Shown here: positions 23,901-35,189 of the stretch, piece by piece | Layout: each line of letters starts with the position of its first letter | Numbering within the stretch: the first letter of the stretch is position 1 | Assembly (NCBI GenBank): GCA_905182985.1 | Contig: CAJJDN010000058.1 | Location: 156,039-220,038 of the forward strand | Length of the DNA: 64,000 bases | From: Paramecium sonneborni | Taxonomy: Eukaryota > Ciliophora > Oligohymenophorea > Peniculida > Parameciidae | Direction of reading: 5' to 3' | The notes under the pieces: generated by a model | Told to the model about the DNA's origin: nothing | Databases searched by the model: none | The model's input: only the letters and a program-made list of their open reading frames with translations | Translations under genes and position numbers: made by a program

Positions 23901-25752
23901 TAGATTTAAGTTAAAATTAATTGACAAAGAAGAGTTTAAATAAATTATTTGATGATGGGAAAAAATTAGCAAAGATTCCTTTAAATAATATTAATTTGAG
24001 TGGAAATAAGATAGGAGATGCAAATTTTAATGTTCTGGCAGAAATAGAAGAAAAACAATGGTAGTGTAAAGAATAAAATATGTTATATTTAAAGAGTTTA
24101 ATATTAAAGAATTGTTTTTTGGAAGATTAAGATATTTAACCATTTTGTAATTTTGTAGCTTAGAGTTATGTACTTTAAATTTTAGATATAAGAAAAAATA
24201 GTTTTAGTTAAGAGGGAATGGAATTGTTATCAAAATCAATAGGTAAAAGTAAATCTTTAACTACATTGTACTATGAGAATAATATAAAAACAAGTTAAGC
24301 AATATTAGTTTAAGAAATAATGAAAAATTGTCATTTAAGTAATTTAGAAATAATTTAACAACATTAAGAACATTTTAACGAAGAGTTCTTAAAGATTTTA
24401 AATTATCCTCATTTAAAAAATTTAGAGATAACATTAGGAGATATATCTAAGTAATAGATTAAATAATTGGAATAATTATTGAAATCAAATATATCTTTAA
24501 TAAAATTTAAATTAAATATTAATAATAAAGAAATAAAGTAACGAACATTTTATAAGCTTGGAATATAGAAAATAAAGAATATAATGGAAATAAAAGAGTA
24601 ATGTAATTAGGATATATATTTAAATGATCCATTTTATAGATAAGATACTTTGAGAATAGATGTATAAGATTATTGTTAAATGGGTTTATCGATAGATGGA
24701 GGAGGTATAAGAGGTTTGATGCCAGCAACAATAATAAATTATATATGTAATGAGATAAAAAAAGAACCATATTAAATATTTGATTGTATTGGTGGAACAT
24801 CAATAGGTGGAATATTGGCATTAGCAATGACAGGAACTTAAGATGGGATTCATCCATTAGCAGATAAAGATTAACTTATAAAGTTTTTTACAGAAGATGG
24901 AAAGATTATATTTGATTAATAGAAACGAGGTGTGTGGACTTTAATGAATAAATCAAAATATGATGCTAAAGGTATTGAATCTGTACTTTAAAGGTATATT
25001 TATTATATAATTATAATAGATATGCAGGAACAGCTAAATTAAGTGAAACTTTACCTCATACAAATGTGATTGTAACAGCAGTTAAATTGTAAAAACATAA
25101 AGGAGACAATATGGCTAAAGTTTTTAGTTCTAGAAAAGCTAAATTAGATTTAACTGAAAATTTCTTAATTAAAGATGTTGGTAGAGCTACTTCAGCTGCA
25201 CCAACTTATTTTCCAGCTGCTTAAATTAAATCTTTAGCTGGAAAAGAATATTAATTTATTGATGGAGGAGTTGGTAAAAATAATCCAGCCAATTTAGTAT
25301 TAGATGATTTAAAAAAAGGTATGTTAAATAAAGATAAAGATAATTTCTTTGTACTTAGTATTTCAACTGGAGTAACTATTTTATATAAACTATTAGGTTT
25401 CAAAATAAAAATAACATTTATAAGTTGATGAAGGTATAATGGGAGTTGTAAGAATCTTAGATGCTTTTGGTGTAAGCAATTAAGATTTTGTAGATTTAGA
25501 ATTAAAAAAAAACTAAGGAAAATATCTACGCATAGTTCCCGAATATAATTTACCAGGTAATGTTTTATTATTACTTTAGAGAATTAAGCATAATTAGATT
25601 GTACTGATATCAAAATATTAGAAGAGTATTAATCAGCAGCAACATTAGCTGCTAATTAATTTCTAGAATAAGAAAAATTTGGATAATATCAGGATAAAAC
25701 ATTTATAAAATGGTTAGAAGAAAATACAGCTAGAAGATTAGAATCCTTATGA
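17968..25752 (+). CDS. Giant protein: leucine-rich repeats fused to a patatin-like phospholipase
   Basis: After removing the duplicated overlap (1117 nt with the N at 23021) and introns 24994-25019, 25372-25396 and 25557-25579, the length is exactly 2198 codons (2197 aa). Residues 1 to about 1190 match no family I know. They contain no visible Walker A motif. Ribonuclease-inhibitor-type leucine-rich repeats follow at roughly 1190-1230 (ELHVLNLSGCQNV) and 1525-1760 (IDFSGNSLERENL, LIDLSQNQLTKKSL, INLSGNKIGDANF). The C-terminal patatin domain starts near 1867 with the oxyanion loop DGGGIRG, the nucleophile motif GTSIGG (about 1903) and the catalytic DGG in QFIDGGVGKNNP (about 2050). It is likely a phospholipase A or lipid acyl hydrolase, with the repeats as a binding or regulatory region. 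The almost intron-free 7 kb 5' part contrasts with three introns in the patatin part. It converges with the RING gene 22 bp away. Confidence 0.88.
21905..24137. repeat. Direct duplication of 1116 bp around a single N (assembly join)
   Basis: Positions 21905-23020 recur at 23022-24137 with one N at 23021. The duplicate lies inside the LRR region of the large gene. Removing one copy plus the N restores a single reading frame whose total length is a multiple of three, which argues strongly that the duplication is an artefact. Confidence 0.95.
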
Positions 25753-25774
25753 TATTTTAATATTAAAAATATCA

Positions 25775-26507
25775 TCAGACATCATATTCTTTAATACAAT
25801 CTTAGATATCTGCTCTACATATTGGACAATTTCTTTTTTTTAATGCTTCTGAACATTTCTTACAACAAACCTTATGTCCACAACGATAAAATATTATATT
25901 CCTTTTTTCACTCAAACATATAGCACACATTTCATCTGCTAAATATGATTCTTCTTTATAATTTTTCTCTTTTCCTTTCTCTACTATTAAGATTTACTAA
26001 ATGAATTCAGTTATACATTATACATTATATTTTCTTTTAAATTCTAAATCCTCATATTTTTAGAATGTATAACATAATTTTAAACTCATTAGACCACTTG
26101 CTAAATCTATTAAATAAGGCAAAGTTATAACTAAAAATACAAATGATTATGGAGGTGCTTCAGTTTACTAAAATAATCTTAATTGATACATATGATTCTG
26201 AAAACAAATCTGCAATTATTTCATAAAGTAAAACCATTCCAAATAGTGAACTAGTACAAACTGCATATACTATTATTTTCTATTTATTTATTTCTTCTAT
26301 TGCTTAATAACCTACAATAGATAATATTATGGAAATCACATTTATGAATAAAGTGAAGAAAATCTTTAATCAAACTATATATATAAGAGATACCTTTCGA
26401 GCCATGTAGCCTAAAAATCCAAAAAAAGACATTATTATATGAGCATAATTCATGTATTTACAGAAGTTTAGTTCCTTTTTTATATCATCAAAAACATTCT
26501 CGTTCAT
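25775..26507 (-). CDS. Membrane-anchored RING-finger protein
   Basis: 226 aa after splicing introns of 30 and 22 nt. About four hydrophobic helices come first (NYAHIIMSFFGFLGYMA, FFTLFINVISIILSIVGY, CTSSLFGMVLLYEIIADLF, FVFLVITLPYLIDLA). A C-terminal C3HC4 RING follows: CAICLSEKRNIIFYRCGHKV, then CCKKC and CPIC. It is probably an E3 ubiquitin ligase facing the cytosol from an endomembrane. All eight zinc ligands are present. It overlaps nothing and ends 22 bp from the converging giant gene. Confidence 0.88.
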
Positions 26508-26549
26508 TATTTAGAGATTGTTGTAAAAAATAGAAATTAATTAGACTAT

Positions 26550-29100
26550 AAAATAAAACTTATTAAATAAGATCATTCAATTTATAAAATTTTAATGCAA
26601 TTAATAAATGAATAAAAATTAATTAATTATCAATAAATTGTCTTACAATTAAAACCTTATCTTTTTTTATATTCTTAAAGTAATTTTTTAGTTAAAGTGT
26701 CATTTAGAGAATGTTTTTATTGATATTATTGCAATATTTTTTTTATTTATTATTAATTTTCTTAGTAATCTCCATTTTATTTTTAATAATTGCCCATGTC
26801 CATACTTAAATCTTTGTGAAACTAAAATATTTGACATAAAAATTTACAGAATGATGTGATTCTTCAATTTATTCAGCACATGAAAAAGGTCTAGGAATTT
26901 GACTCACTTCAGGTGGTTATTTACGAAAACTATGAACAGAATTATTTGATCTATTAGGTTCTGCATGTTAAGAAGTTGAGGGCTTTTTTGTTACTTTATT
27001 TTAATTATTTTGATTTTTTTCTTAACATGCTTTCACTGATTATTATCGCTTGAGTTCTTAATCTTCTATAATTAGAATAATTGGTACTTATCAAATTCAA
27101 TACATTTTAAGCTGTTTTATTTCTTTAATGTTTTGTAGCATTTGATGTCTCATAATGAGATGAATTATGTTTTCTTTTTCTTTCTTAATATTCATATGAT
27201 TCTGTTTATATTCTAGTTGCTAAATAACTTGATTTGTTATTTTAAGTATTATTAATATGTGTTGAAATCATCATTCTTTTTTGAGAATCATTTCTAGGTT
27301 TAAAATAATCATCTTATGGATCAGTTTATAATCTATCTTACTGCTAATTGAATTATATAATATACATAGTCTTAAAGTGGAGGCTTTTATTTATCTATTT
27401 ATAAATTAATTGTTATTGATTATTATTTTGGGGGTTCATTTTCAATATTATCCTTTTTAGATTAAACTTTTTGATTGTTTGATTTAAGAGATTAATTGTT
27501 AATCTCAGTTGTATTATTTTTAATAATTTAAATTTCTTTCTCTTAATTTCTTAACTTTTAATTCAAAGAATTGTTTTTATCATATAATATTTGGAAATCG
27601 CTTTTAATAGCTTATAATTCTTCCTCTAATTCTTCTTTAATTTTTAAAGCATCTTCTAATTTAGATTGAGTATTTTCTGCAAATAATTTCAATTATTATT
27701 CAATCTAGTTAAATTTATAATGATACTCTTATATGTTATCTAATCTCCGCTTCTAATTTAATTAATTACTCTTCATAATCACTTTAATCTCTAGTTTTTT
27801 GTTCTTCCACTTATTATTCTAAATNAAAATAAAACTTATTAAATAAGATCATTCAATTTATAAAATTTTAATGCAATTAATAAATGAATAAAAATTAATT
27901 AATTATCAATAAATTGTCTTACAATTAAAACCTTATCTTTTTTTATATTCTTAAAGTAATTTTTTAGTTAAAGTGTCATTTAGAGAATGTTTTTATTGAT
28001 ATTATTGCAATATTTTTTTTATTTATTATTAATTTTCTTAGTAATCTCCATTTTATTTTTAATAATTGCCCATGTCCATACTTAAATCTTTGTGAAACTA
28101 AAATATTTGACATAAAAATTTACAGAATGATGTGATTCTTCAATTTATTCAGCACATGAAAAAGGTCTAGGAATTTGACTCACTTCAGGTGGTTATTTAC
28201 GAAAACTATGAACAGAATTATTTGATCTATTAGGTTCTGCATGTTAAGAAGTTGAGGGCTTTTTTGTTACTTTATTTTAATTATTTTGATTTTTTTCTTA
28301 ACATGCTTTCACTGATTATTATCGCTTGAGTTCTTAATCTTCTATAATTAGAATAATTGGTACTTATCAAATTCAATACATTTTAAGCTGTTTTATTTCT
28401 TTAATGTTTTGTAGCATTTGATGTCTCATAATGAGATGAATTATGTTTTCTTTTTCTTTCTTAATATTCATATGATTCTGTTTATATTCTAGTTGCTAAA
28501 TAACTTGATTTGTTATTTTAAGTATTATTAATATGTGTTGAAATCATCATTCTTTTTTGAGAATCATTTCTAGGTTTAAAATAATCATCTTATGGATCAG
28601 TTTATAATCTATCTTACTGCTAATTGAATTATATAATATACATAGTCTTAAAGTGGAGGCTTTTATTTATCTATTTATAAATTAATTGTTATTGATTATT
28701 ATTTTGGGGGTTCATTTTCAATATTATCCTTTTTAGATTAAACTTTTTGATTGTTTGATTTAAGAGATTAATTGTTAATCTCAGTTGTATTATTTTTAAT
28801 AATTTAAATTTCTTTCTCTTAATTTCTTAACTTTTAATTCAAAGAATTGTTTTTATCATATAATATTTGGAAATCGCTTTTAATAGCTTATAATTCTTCC
28901 TCTAATTCTTCTTTAATTTTTAAAGCATCTTCTAATTTAGATTGAGTATTTTCTGCAAATAATTTCAATTATTATTCAATCTAGTTAAATTTATAATGAT
29001 ACTCTTATATGTTATCTAATCTCCGCTTCTAATTTAATTAATTACTCTTCATAATCACTTTAATCTCTAGTTTTTTGTTCTTCCACTTATTATTCTAAAT
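26550..29100. repeat. Direct duplication of 1275 bp around a single N (assembly join)
   Basis: Positions 26550-27824 recur at 27826-29100, with N at 27825. It covers the 3' two-thirds of a coiled-coil gene. The right copy is continuous with that gene's 5' end; the left copy is continuous with the RING gene. Confidence 0.94.
26630..27824 (-). other. 5'-truncated duplicate of the coiled-coil gene
   Basis: Identical to 27906-29100 but lacking the start because of the N at 27825. It is an artefact of the duplicated segment. Confidence 0.88.
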
Positions 29101-29466
29101 TTAACTATTAAGATTTAAAATATACTTTATCCTGCATTAGAACTGTGAACATACATCCAATATAACAAATTAAACTATTTGGATCTGTATAAAGATCTTC
29201 TGGTTTATCTAAAGGAACTAATTTTCTAATTTAACAGAGTAACAACTATTTAGGATTAAATTTAGTACATGATCTTCTGTTTTAAGGATATTACTTTTAA
29301 TTTGTGAATAGAGATCAAGTATTGATTTTTGTAATTTAAGATCAAACTTCTTTTCTGTATGTTCTGAACTATGTCTATAATTAGACTCTAAGGATGTGTT
29401 AATATCATCATGGAAATGTTATTATTGTTGAAGTAATTGCAATAATGTTTTTGATTTTTAAGACAT
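27906..29466 (-). CDS. Coiled-coil protein, unknown
   Basis: 481 aa with five introns (23, 22, 22, 22 and 26 nt). The spliced length is an exact multiple of three. It starts MSQKSKTLLQLLQQQQHFHD. A helical N-terminal region with LVPLDKPEDLYTDPNSLICY is followed by a long coiled coil (EEQLIKLEAEIRQ, KLEDALKIKEELEEELQAIK), then a basic, Ser/Asn-rich tail and a last helix (DTLTKKLLQEYKKR). The layout resembles basal-body or cytoskeletal scaffold proteins of ciliates, but no family is recognised. The stop in this copy is at 27906-27908. Confidence 0.8.
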
Positions 29467-29580
29467 TTTTAAATAAATAACTGATTGATAAGACAATTTA
29501 AAATATATATATTTCTTTATATATATATTATACATATATATATATAGATTAAATTAAAAAGGAGAAGTAAAAAAGCAAAT

Positions 29581-30103
29581 TCAAAAGATGCAACTCTATG
29601 TCATTTCCACAGATTTTTATACTTATAGATCTGTTTTCAAGTCTGGGATAAATTCACTTTCTATTGTCGATAAGTCATCCAAACTGAAATTCTGAATCTG
29701 CTTTGAGTCTATTTGTAAAGAATGCTAAAGAATTACATTAATAATACCACTTAGGATGTTGAGTTTGGTTGATTCAAGTTTTAGAAATCAACGAATTATG
29801 GTGTTCCTAAAATATAAATAAAGATCTATTACTGAATTCCATTAAACCATATGACATTCTGGATTAAGGTTTTAGTGGTAATTGTTAATCAATCAATATT
29901 TTCAATTAAAATTATTTCAAATGTCTTTGGTGTTGATTTTCAATAACTATTGATCTCAATACTCGTGTGTTCTACTTCTCTTTCTTCTTTTCATCAACAT
30001 TCAATTGTTAATGTATCAAGTAGAAGCACCCTAACATATAGGTCTAGAGTAAAAATGACTTTTTAGGGAAAATTCTTCTTAAATCTTCTAATACATGAGA
30101 CAT
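29581..30103 (-). CDS. Hypothetical protein, 156 aa
   Basis: Start ATG at 30103 (MSHVLEDLRRIFPKKSFLLQ). Two 26-nt introns give an exact multiple of three. It contains LIDQQLPLKPQSRMSYGLME and ends with FSLDDLSTIESEFIPDLKTD. No domain is recognised. The C-terminal acidic and hydrophobic segment could be a binding peptide, which is only a guess. An AT dinucleotide-rich stretch (29500-29550) separates it from the coiled-coil gene. Confidence 0.65.
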
Positions 30104-32510
30104 TATGAATTATTAATATTATTTTATTATATAAAACATAATTTAAGATATGAAGACATTTAATAATAATACGAATGGTGCATATTATTAAAATAATAAA
30201 TTTATATGAATTCAAAACATTAAATACTATGTTGTTTTCATTTAGTATTTATTATCATTTCCTTATTTTTGTTAATATTAAGTTCAAACATCTTATAAAA
30301 GCTATTAAATTATAGCTTATCAAAAGTCCGTTACTCTTATAGTATTATCTACATTAGAATAATTCATTAATAATGATCTAATATTGATTTTAAGCATGGT
30401 TATATTAAATTTACTAATTGTCAACAACTATATCATTTACAAAAATTTTGCTGTAATTAAATTATTTTATCTATTCTATTGAGTTGTATAAAACTTAAAT
30501 TCAACAAGAACCACATATAATGAATCATAAGATTAAGTCATATTCTACATTGGATGAATTTTTTATTCTTTTTTTTCATACAAATAAGTTTTATTGTAAT
30601 TCAAAAATATTACTACTTCTTACTGACAATCACCTTTTGAATCTGAAACTACAAATTTATAGAATTTATCAACGTAAACAAAATAAGAGACAACATATCA
30701 GTGGATTCTTACATATTTAAATTATAATCAAAACTTTTCTATTCAAATCCTCAATTAATAATGAATTATCAAAGCTTAGTGAAGTAATTACACATTCTTT
30801 AATATTAAAGTATTTATTAAATATTTGATCATAAACAATTCAAAATAAAATCAAAGTAAAATCAAATCCTCCTAATAACTAAAAATTATGATTTATAATT
30901 TTTTTGTTTATTCACTAATTTCTATTAAACTATTTCTATTAATTTCCGATAAATTTTAATTATGCAATTAATCTAGGTTTCAAATTGTATAAATTCAACT
31001 TTTTTGAATTAATTATCTCTTAGTTTTATTAATTTTTTATATTATTAAATGCATAAATTTATCTTCTTTTTTAATCTAATTTATTTGAACATTTTTATGA
31101 ATCTGTTATAGGGAATGACTCATGAATATTTTAATATTAAACTCATTAATCAAAAATTTAATTAATTTAATTAATTCATACTTCACTTTTGAATAATGAT
31201 TGATGAATTTTTGACTTTAAAAAAATCAATTAATTCTATATATATCTTAATTAAAGCTAGTAAAAAACTAAGCATAATCACTTCGTTAACTAATAGGATC
31301 TTTTTGATTAAGTAATTTTACAAGCAATATCAAATATATCAATTGTGATTGTGAAATGATATGAATTTTATTTATCAGTTTTTCTTAACTGTTTTTTGAA
31401 TTATTGAATATTTTTTTGATAATTTTATGAATTATTCTATATCTAGTTATTGAACTGAAGAGATATAATAAAATTTAATATTCAATTTTTTTAGCAAATT
31501 CTTCAATTCCATTTTATCTTTCATAATTATGACATCTATGGTTAAGAGGTAATCCATACATAACTAAGATTAGAGTTTAAATTTAATGTTTGTTTATATT
31601 TAAAAGAGACTTTTTGAATGGATTGGTCATTTTAATGGTTATGAAGCGTTCATTAATTAAATATAATATAATTTCTTAAATTTATGAAAGATTGAAAACA
31701 AAATATCATTAATAAATCAAAATTTGCTAATATTGATGAATATTGTTTTGAAATTAGTTTATAAAACCTTTTTATGCTTGTAAGCATAATTTTAGATATT
31801 AAAAGATTTATTCCAGAATTTAATTACATTTAGTTATCATAAAAAGATAACAAATGTCGAATGATTCTGGGTTTTCTTTGTGATAGCAGAAATGATGTTA
31901 AAGATAATTTAATACTTTAATCAAAAAGAATTAGCCATCAAAAAATTTAATCTTATTTTTTTTTTTATGTAAAAGAGTGTTGCGAATTTTGAAGACATGA
32001 AAAAGTCTTCTTTAATCTCTTTCTAATTTACTTTTAGCTAACGTGCTTTAAATAATGCATTCAGCTAAAATTTAAAGAGTTTGTTAGCTATAAATAATTT
32101 TGATAATATTTATTCAAGAGTTGTCAACAAATACTCAATAAAAGTAAGCATCAGCTAATTATACTCTAAAAATTCCTTTGAGGCATATACTAATGTATGA
32201 CGATATTCAATCATCCACAAACTCTTTATGCCTAAAAATTAAAATTTAATTTAATGAATTAAATTCAATTCAAAATGCAATTAAATACTCAAAATAATTC
32301 AAAGAAAAGTTATGATATAAATATTAGAAAGAATAAATTAATATAATTTTTTACTATGAATAGAAACAAAAATTTATCATTTTGAAAATAGTAGATAATA
32401 ATTTGAAAAAAGGGAGAAGGAAAAATATTTAGTGACAATTTTTAGAGTAAATTTTATATAACAGATTTGTTTAATGAATTTTGTTTAATAAAATAAAGTC
32501 AAATTTTGGT
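30104..32510. other. Gene-poor, very AT-rich region
   Basis: About 2.4 kb without a gene model I can defend. Open stretches exist (for example 30520-30720) but lack introns, domains and convincing codon use. A short hairpin lies near 31838-31850 (TTATCATAAAAAGATAA). In a genome where neighbouring genes are tens of bp apart this gap is unusual. It may hold eroded gene sequence or a retained internal eliminated sequence. Confidence 0.5.
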
Positions 32511-33468
32511 ATGATTAAGAGAAAGGAAATTATTGCAAAGAATAAAAAGAAGATTTAGATATAGAATTAACCATAGTTAATCTTCAACATAAAAAGAAGA
32601 TTTTAGGAATAAGCTTTTGATAACATTTGTATTTTTAATAAAATAATGATTAATAGTTTTTTCTAATGAAGAAGAAATGATTAATTTTTTGTATTCTCGT
32701 AAGTAAAAAAGGTTGAATATTGATGAACTAGTAGGAAATCTTTCTTTAAATGTAAAGAATGAAAAAATGTAAGAAATTGTCAACTCTAAAATTTAGTGTA
32801 GGTTTACAAAAAATATCATTATAAAATATAAATCAGGATGAAAATTATGATTTTATGGAGACTGCTGAAAAAAGCTTAATATAATATAAAAGAGAAAGAT
32901 TTGTAACAAAATTTAGAAAAGACTTTCGGGAGAAATTGTTTTCTTAAAAAAGAAAAAAAGTAATTATTGACAAATAGTTAAGATAATTATAATACTAGAA
33001 TAGAATAAGAATCAATTAACAAGTGTTGATGAGAGTGGATAGAATGATTTTTAGGAGGACTATTATATAATTTAAAAATTAGAAAAGGAGAAAGCATAAT
33101 CTTAAATAACAATGAAAATTGATACTAAGTAAATTGAGAGACAGATTGAAAAATAATAATTTGAAAGTGAAACAGAGATGAGTTTTGATAGTGAGAATTC
33201 TCAAAGAACTGATTATGATGATTATGATAGTTTGGATGAAGATACTTCATAATAAGAGGAATATGAGGAAGAAGAATATTCTAATAAAGATAGTGATGAT
33301 TTGATAGATTTGAAGAGTATTTAATAAAATTAATTAAATTTTAATTAAGATGAAATAGAAATAGATGATAAAGATTATGTAGGGTAAGTTAATTAAAATG
33401 ATATGTTCACAATTTTCATAAGATAACATGAAAAATTGATATAAAATAAAAAGGATGAATAATATTGA
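32511..33468 (+). CDS. Acidic hypothetical protein
   Basis: 294 aa after splicing introns 32629-32656, 32752-32773 and 32960-32982. The N-terminal third is basic (MIKRKEIIAKNKKKIQIQ). The middle has DELVGNLSLN and ENYDFMETAEKSLIQYKRER. The C-terminal half is strongly acidic (DYDDYDSLDEDTSQQEEYEE). It ends NDMFTIFIRQHEKLIQNKK. No domain is recognised; charge layout suggests a nuclear or RNA/chromatin-associated protein. The start is the first ATG in frame, but an upstream exon cannot be excluded. Confidence 0.7.
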
Positions 33469-33564
33469 TTTATTAATTAATTTATCTGTTTATTTTTTGT
33501 AAATAAAAAGTATAGATAATAATTAATTATTTTAAATAAAATATTAATAATTTAATTATCATAA

Positions 33565-34590
33565 ATGCATTCTTAAAATAACTTTATGTACAATTAATAA
33601 GGTTATATGTATCCCTAATAATACATGTATCCACACCCACCCCCAAATTATGTATTTCAACAATAAATACAAGCTCCATAATTTTATTATATGAATCCTT
33701 AAAATCCTGCTATGTATTAATATAACATTGGATAATAATAATAACAATAACAATAATAACATCAATAATAACAACAATAATAATAGTAATAATAATAAAG
33801 AATTAAATGCAATCAGCCTAAAACAAAAGAATAGGAACTGAAATAATAGAAGTAATAAGTAGTTAAGTAGTAATCAAATTAAATTGTGTAATAGTAAATG
33901 GAAAATCAGAAAGCAAGCATGAAGATTTTAACAGAATAATAAATTAGAGATTAGATTGAATCTATTACAAAGCAAGGTTTTTGTCATTATTGTAATAAGA
34001 ATGGCAAAACATGTTATTATTGTTTTAGTAATTATAAATCTACAGATTGTAAACATGGATTTTGTTTTGACTGTCTTATGTTTAAATTTAAGGTTAGAAC
34101 ATAATTTATAAATATAATAGATTAATCCAATTAAAATTTTACTAAGACCTGATTGGAGTTGCCCTATTAAATGTAAATAATGCATATGTAGTAGATGCAC
34201 AAATTTAAATCACATTGATTCGGATTAATTTATATCTAATGATTCCGTTGAAAGTTGCAATAAATATGCTCATATAATAGAGAATACAAAAAAAATAAAG
34301 AAATAATATTAAAAGAAGAAAAACATTATAAGAGAAATGTTTTAAGTAAAATTTTAGCAATTGGATCCAAAAAAAAAGAAATAACAATAGGTATTTCTTA
34401 GGAATAAAGTTAGTCATTGAAGAAGACTTTATTACTTAATAAAATCAAGAAATAAATGTAATTTTCGTCAGAATGCATCATGAAATTAAAATAAAAACAT
34501 AGTCAAAATGATGAATAAATATTACATTAGGTTGTGAGATATAATTTTAGTTCTTTGATTGATTTGTTTAAAGAATATAAGTCTGCTTGA
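33565..34590 (+). CDS. CDCA7-type zinc-finger protein (zf-4CXXC_R1) with polyglutamine
   Basis: 324 aa after introns 34093-34120 and 34391-34413. The N terminus is rich in Tyr, Pro and Gln, followed by a long Gln run encoded almost entirely by TAA with CAA and TAG. The Cys-rich module begins FCHYCNKNGKTCYYC, then CKHGFCFDCL, then DWSCPIKCKQCICSRC, matching the spacing of the CDCA7 zinc domain (C-x2-C pairs and the W-x-CP-x2-C-x2-C-x-C-x2-C block). CDCA7 proteins recruit the remodeller HELLS/LSH to chromatin in animals and plants. The C-terminal helix ends SSLIDLFKEYKSA. The family assignment rests on cysteine spacing. Confidence 0.78.
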
Positions 34591-34631
34591 TAATTAACAT
34601 TTGAATATATTTAATTTTTATAGATATATAC

Positions 34632-34829
34632 TCATTATTATTATTAAGGAAACTTAGGTTTCTTGAAAAATTATTCGAATGCTTGTTATATGATTTCGTA
34701 AGATTGAATATAATTTCCCATACATTTCTTGAACTCTTCCTAAGTTGCATTAACAGGAAGTATTTTAAAGCATGTTTTATATACTTCATTGCTTAGAACT
34801 TCTTATTTAAGTTGTTATTAATCACTCAT
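34632..34829 (-). CDS. Small hypothetical protein, 65 aa
   Basis: Intronless, start at 34829. It reads MSDQQQLKQEVLSNEVYKTC, then ATQEEFKKCMGNYIQSYEII and a Gln-rich end. Two cysteines sit 18 residues apart, so it lacks the twin CX3C pattern of small Tim proteins. It is a single soluble alpha-helical protein of unknown role, placed 22 bp downstream of the next minus-strand gene. Confidence 0.6.
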
Positions 34830-34851
34830 AATAAATAATTATTTTTAATAA

Positions 34852-35123
34852 TCATTCATGTATTTCGTATTTCCATTATTGATAAACTTTATAATGTGGA
34901 TATGGTTTGGTTTTGCAGCAATCATACAATAGAATAATAAGAAATAGCACAAAATAGATCTAAATAAAAGAATTAATTTTACGATGCTAGAAGTATATAA
35001 AGCATCTTTAGTTGTTTCTCGATCATGCATTTTGAACTTAAGAAATGGCATTTGAATTTGAATCAAGTATCCAAGAAAACCCAAGAAGATAGTTCCAAAG
35101 AGAGCTAATGATGCACAAAACAT
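34852..35123 (-). CDS. Ribonuclease-kappa-like two-helix membrane protein
   Basis: 82 aa with one 23-nt intron. Two hydrophobic helices (CASLALFGTIFLGFLGYLI and IIYFVLFLIILLYDCC) flank a polar loop containing MPFLKFKMHDRETTKDALYT. It ends in charged residues. Size, the Cys in the first helix and topology match RNase kappa, an accessory subunit of the V-ATPase. Similarity in the loop is weak, so the name is tentative. Confidence 0.6.
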
Positions 35124-35189
35124 AATTAATTAAAAATGAATAATACATAACTAGAACTCTTTAATTAAGCATGTCATTAATATAAGGGT

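Noticed and set aside
29500..29550. AT dinucleotide-rich stretch as a telomere or special element
   Set aside because: Paramecium telomeres are G4T2/G3T3 repeats; this is a simple AT-rich spacer in an AT-rich genome.
31838..31856. Short palindrome in the gene-poor region as a terminator or mobile-element end
   Set aside because: It is short and AT-only, as expected by chance in this composition; no flanking duplication was seen.
33721..33795. TAA-rich microsatellite as a non-coding repeat
   Set aside because: It lies in frame inside the CDCA7-type gene and encodes a polyglutamine tract.
34632..34829. Small Tim-family chaperone
   Set aside because: It lacks the twin CX3C motifs; only two isolated cysteines are present.
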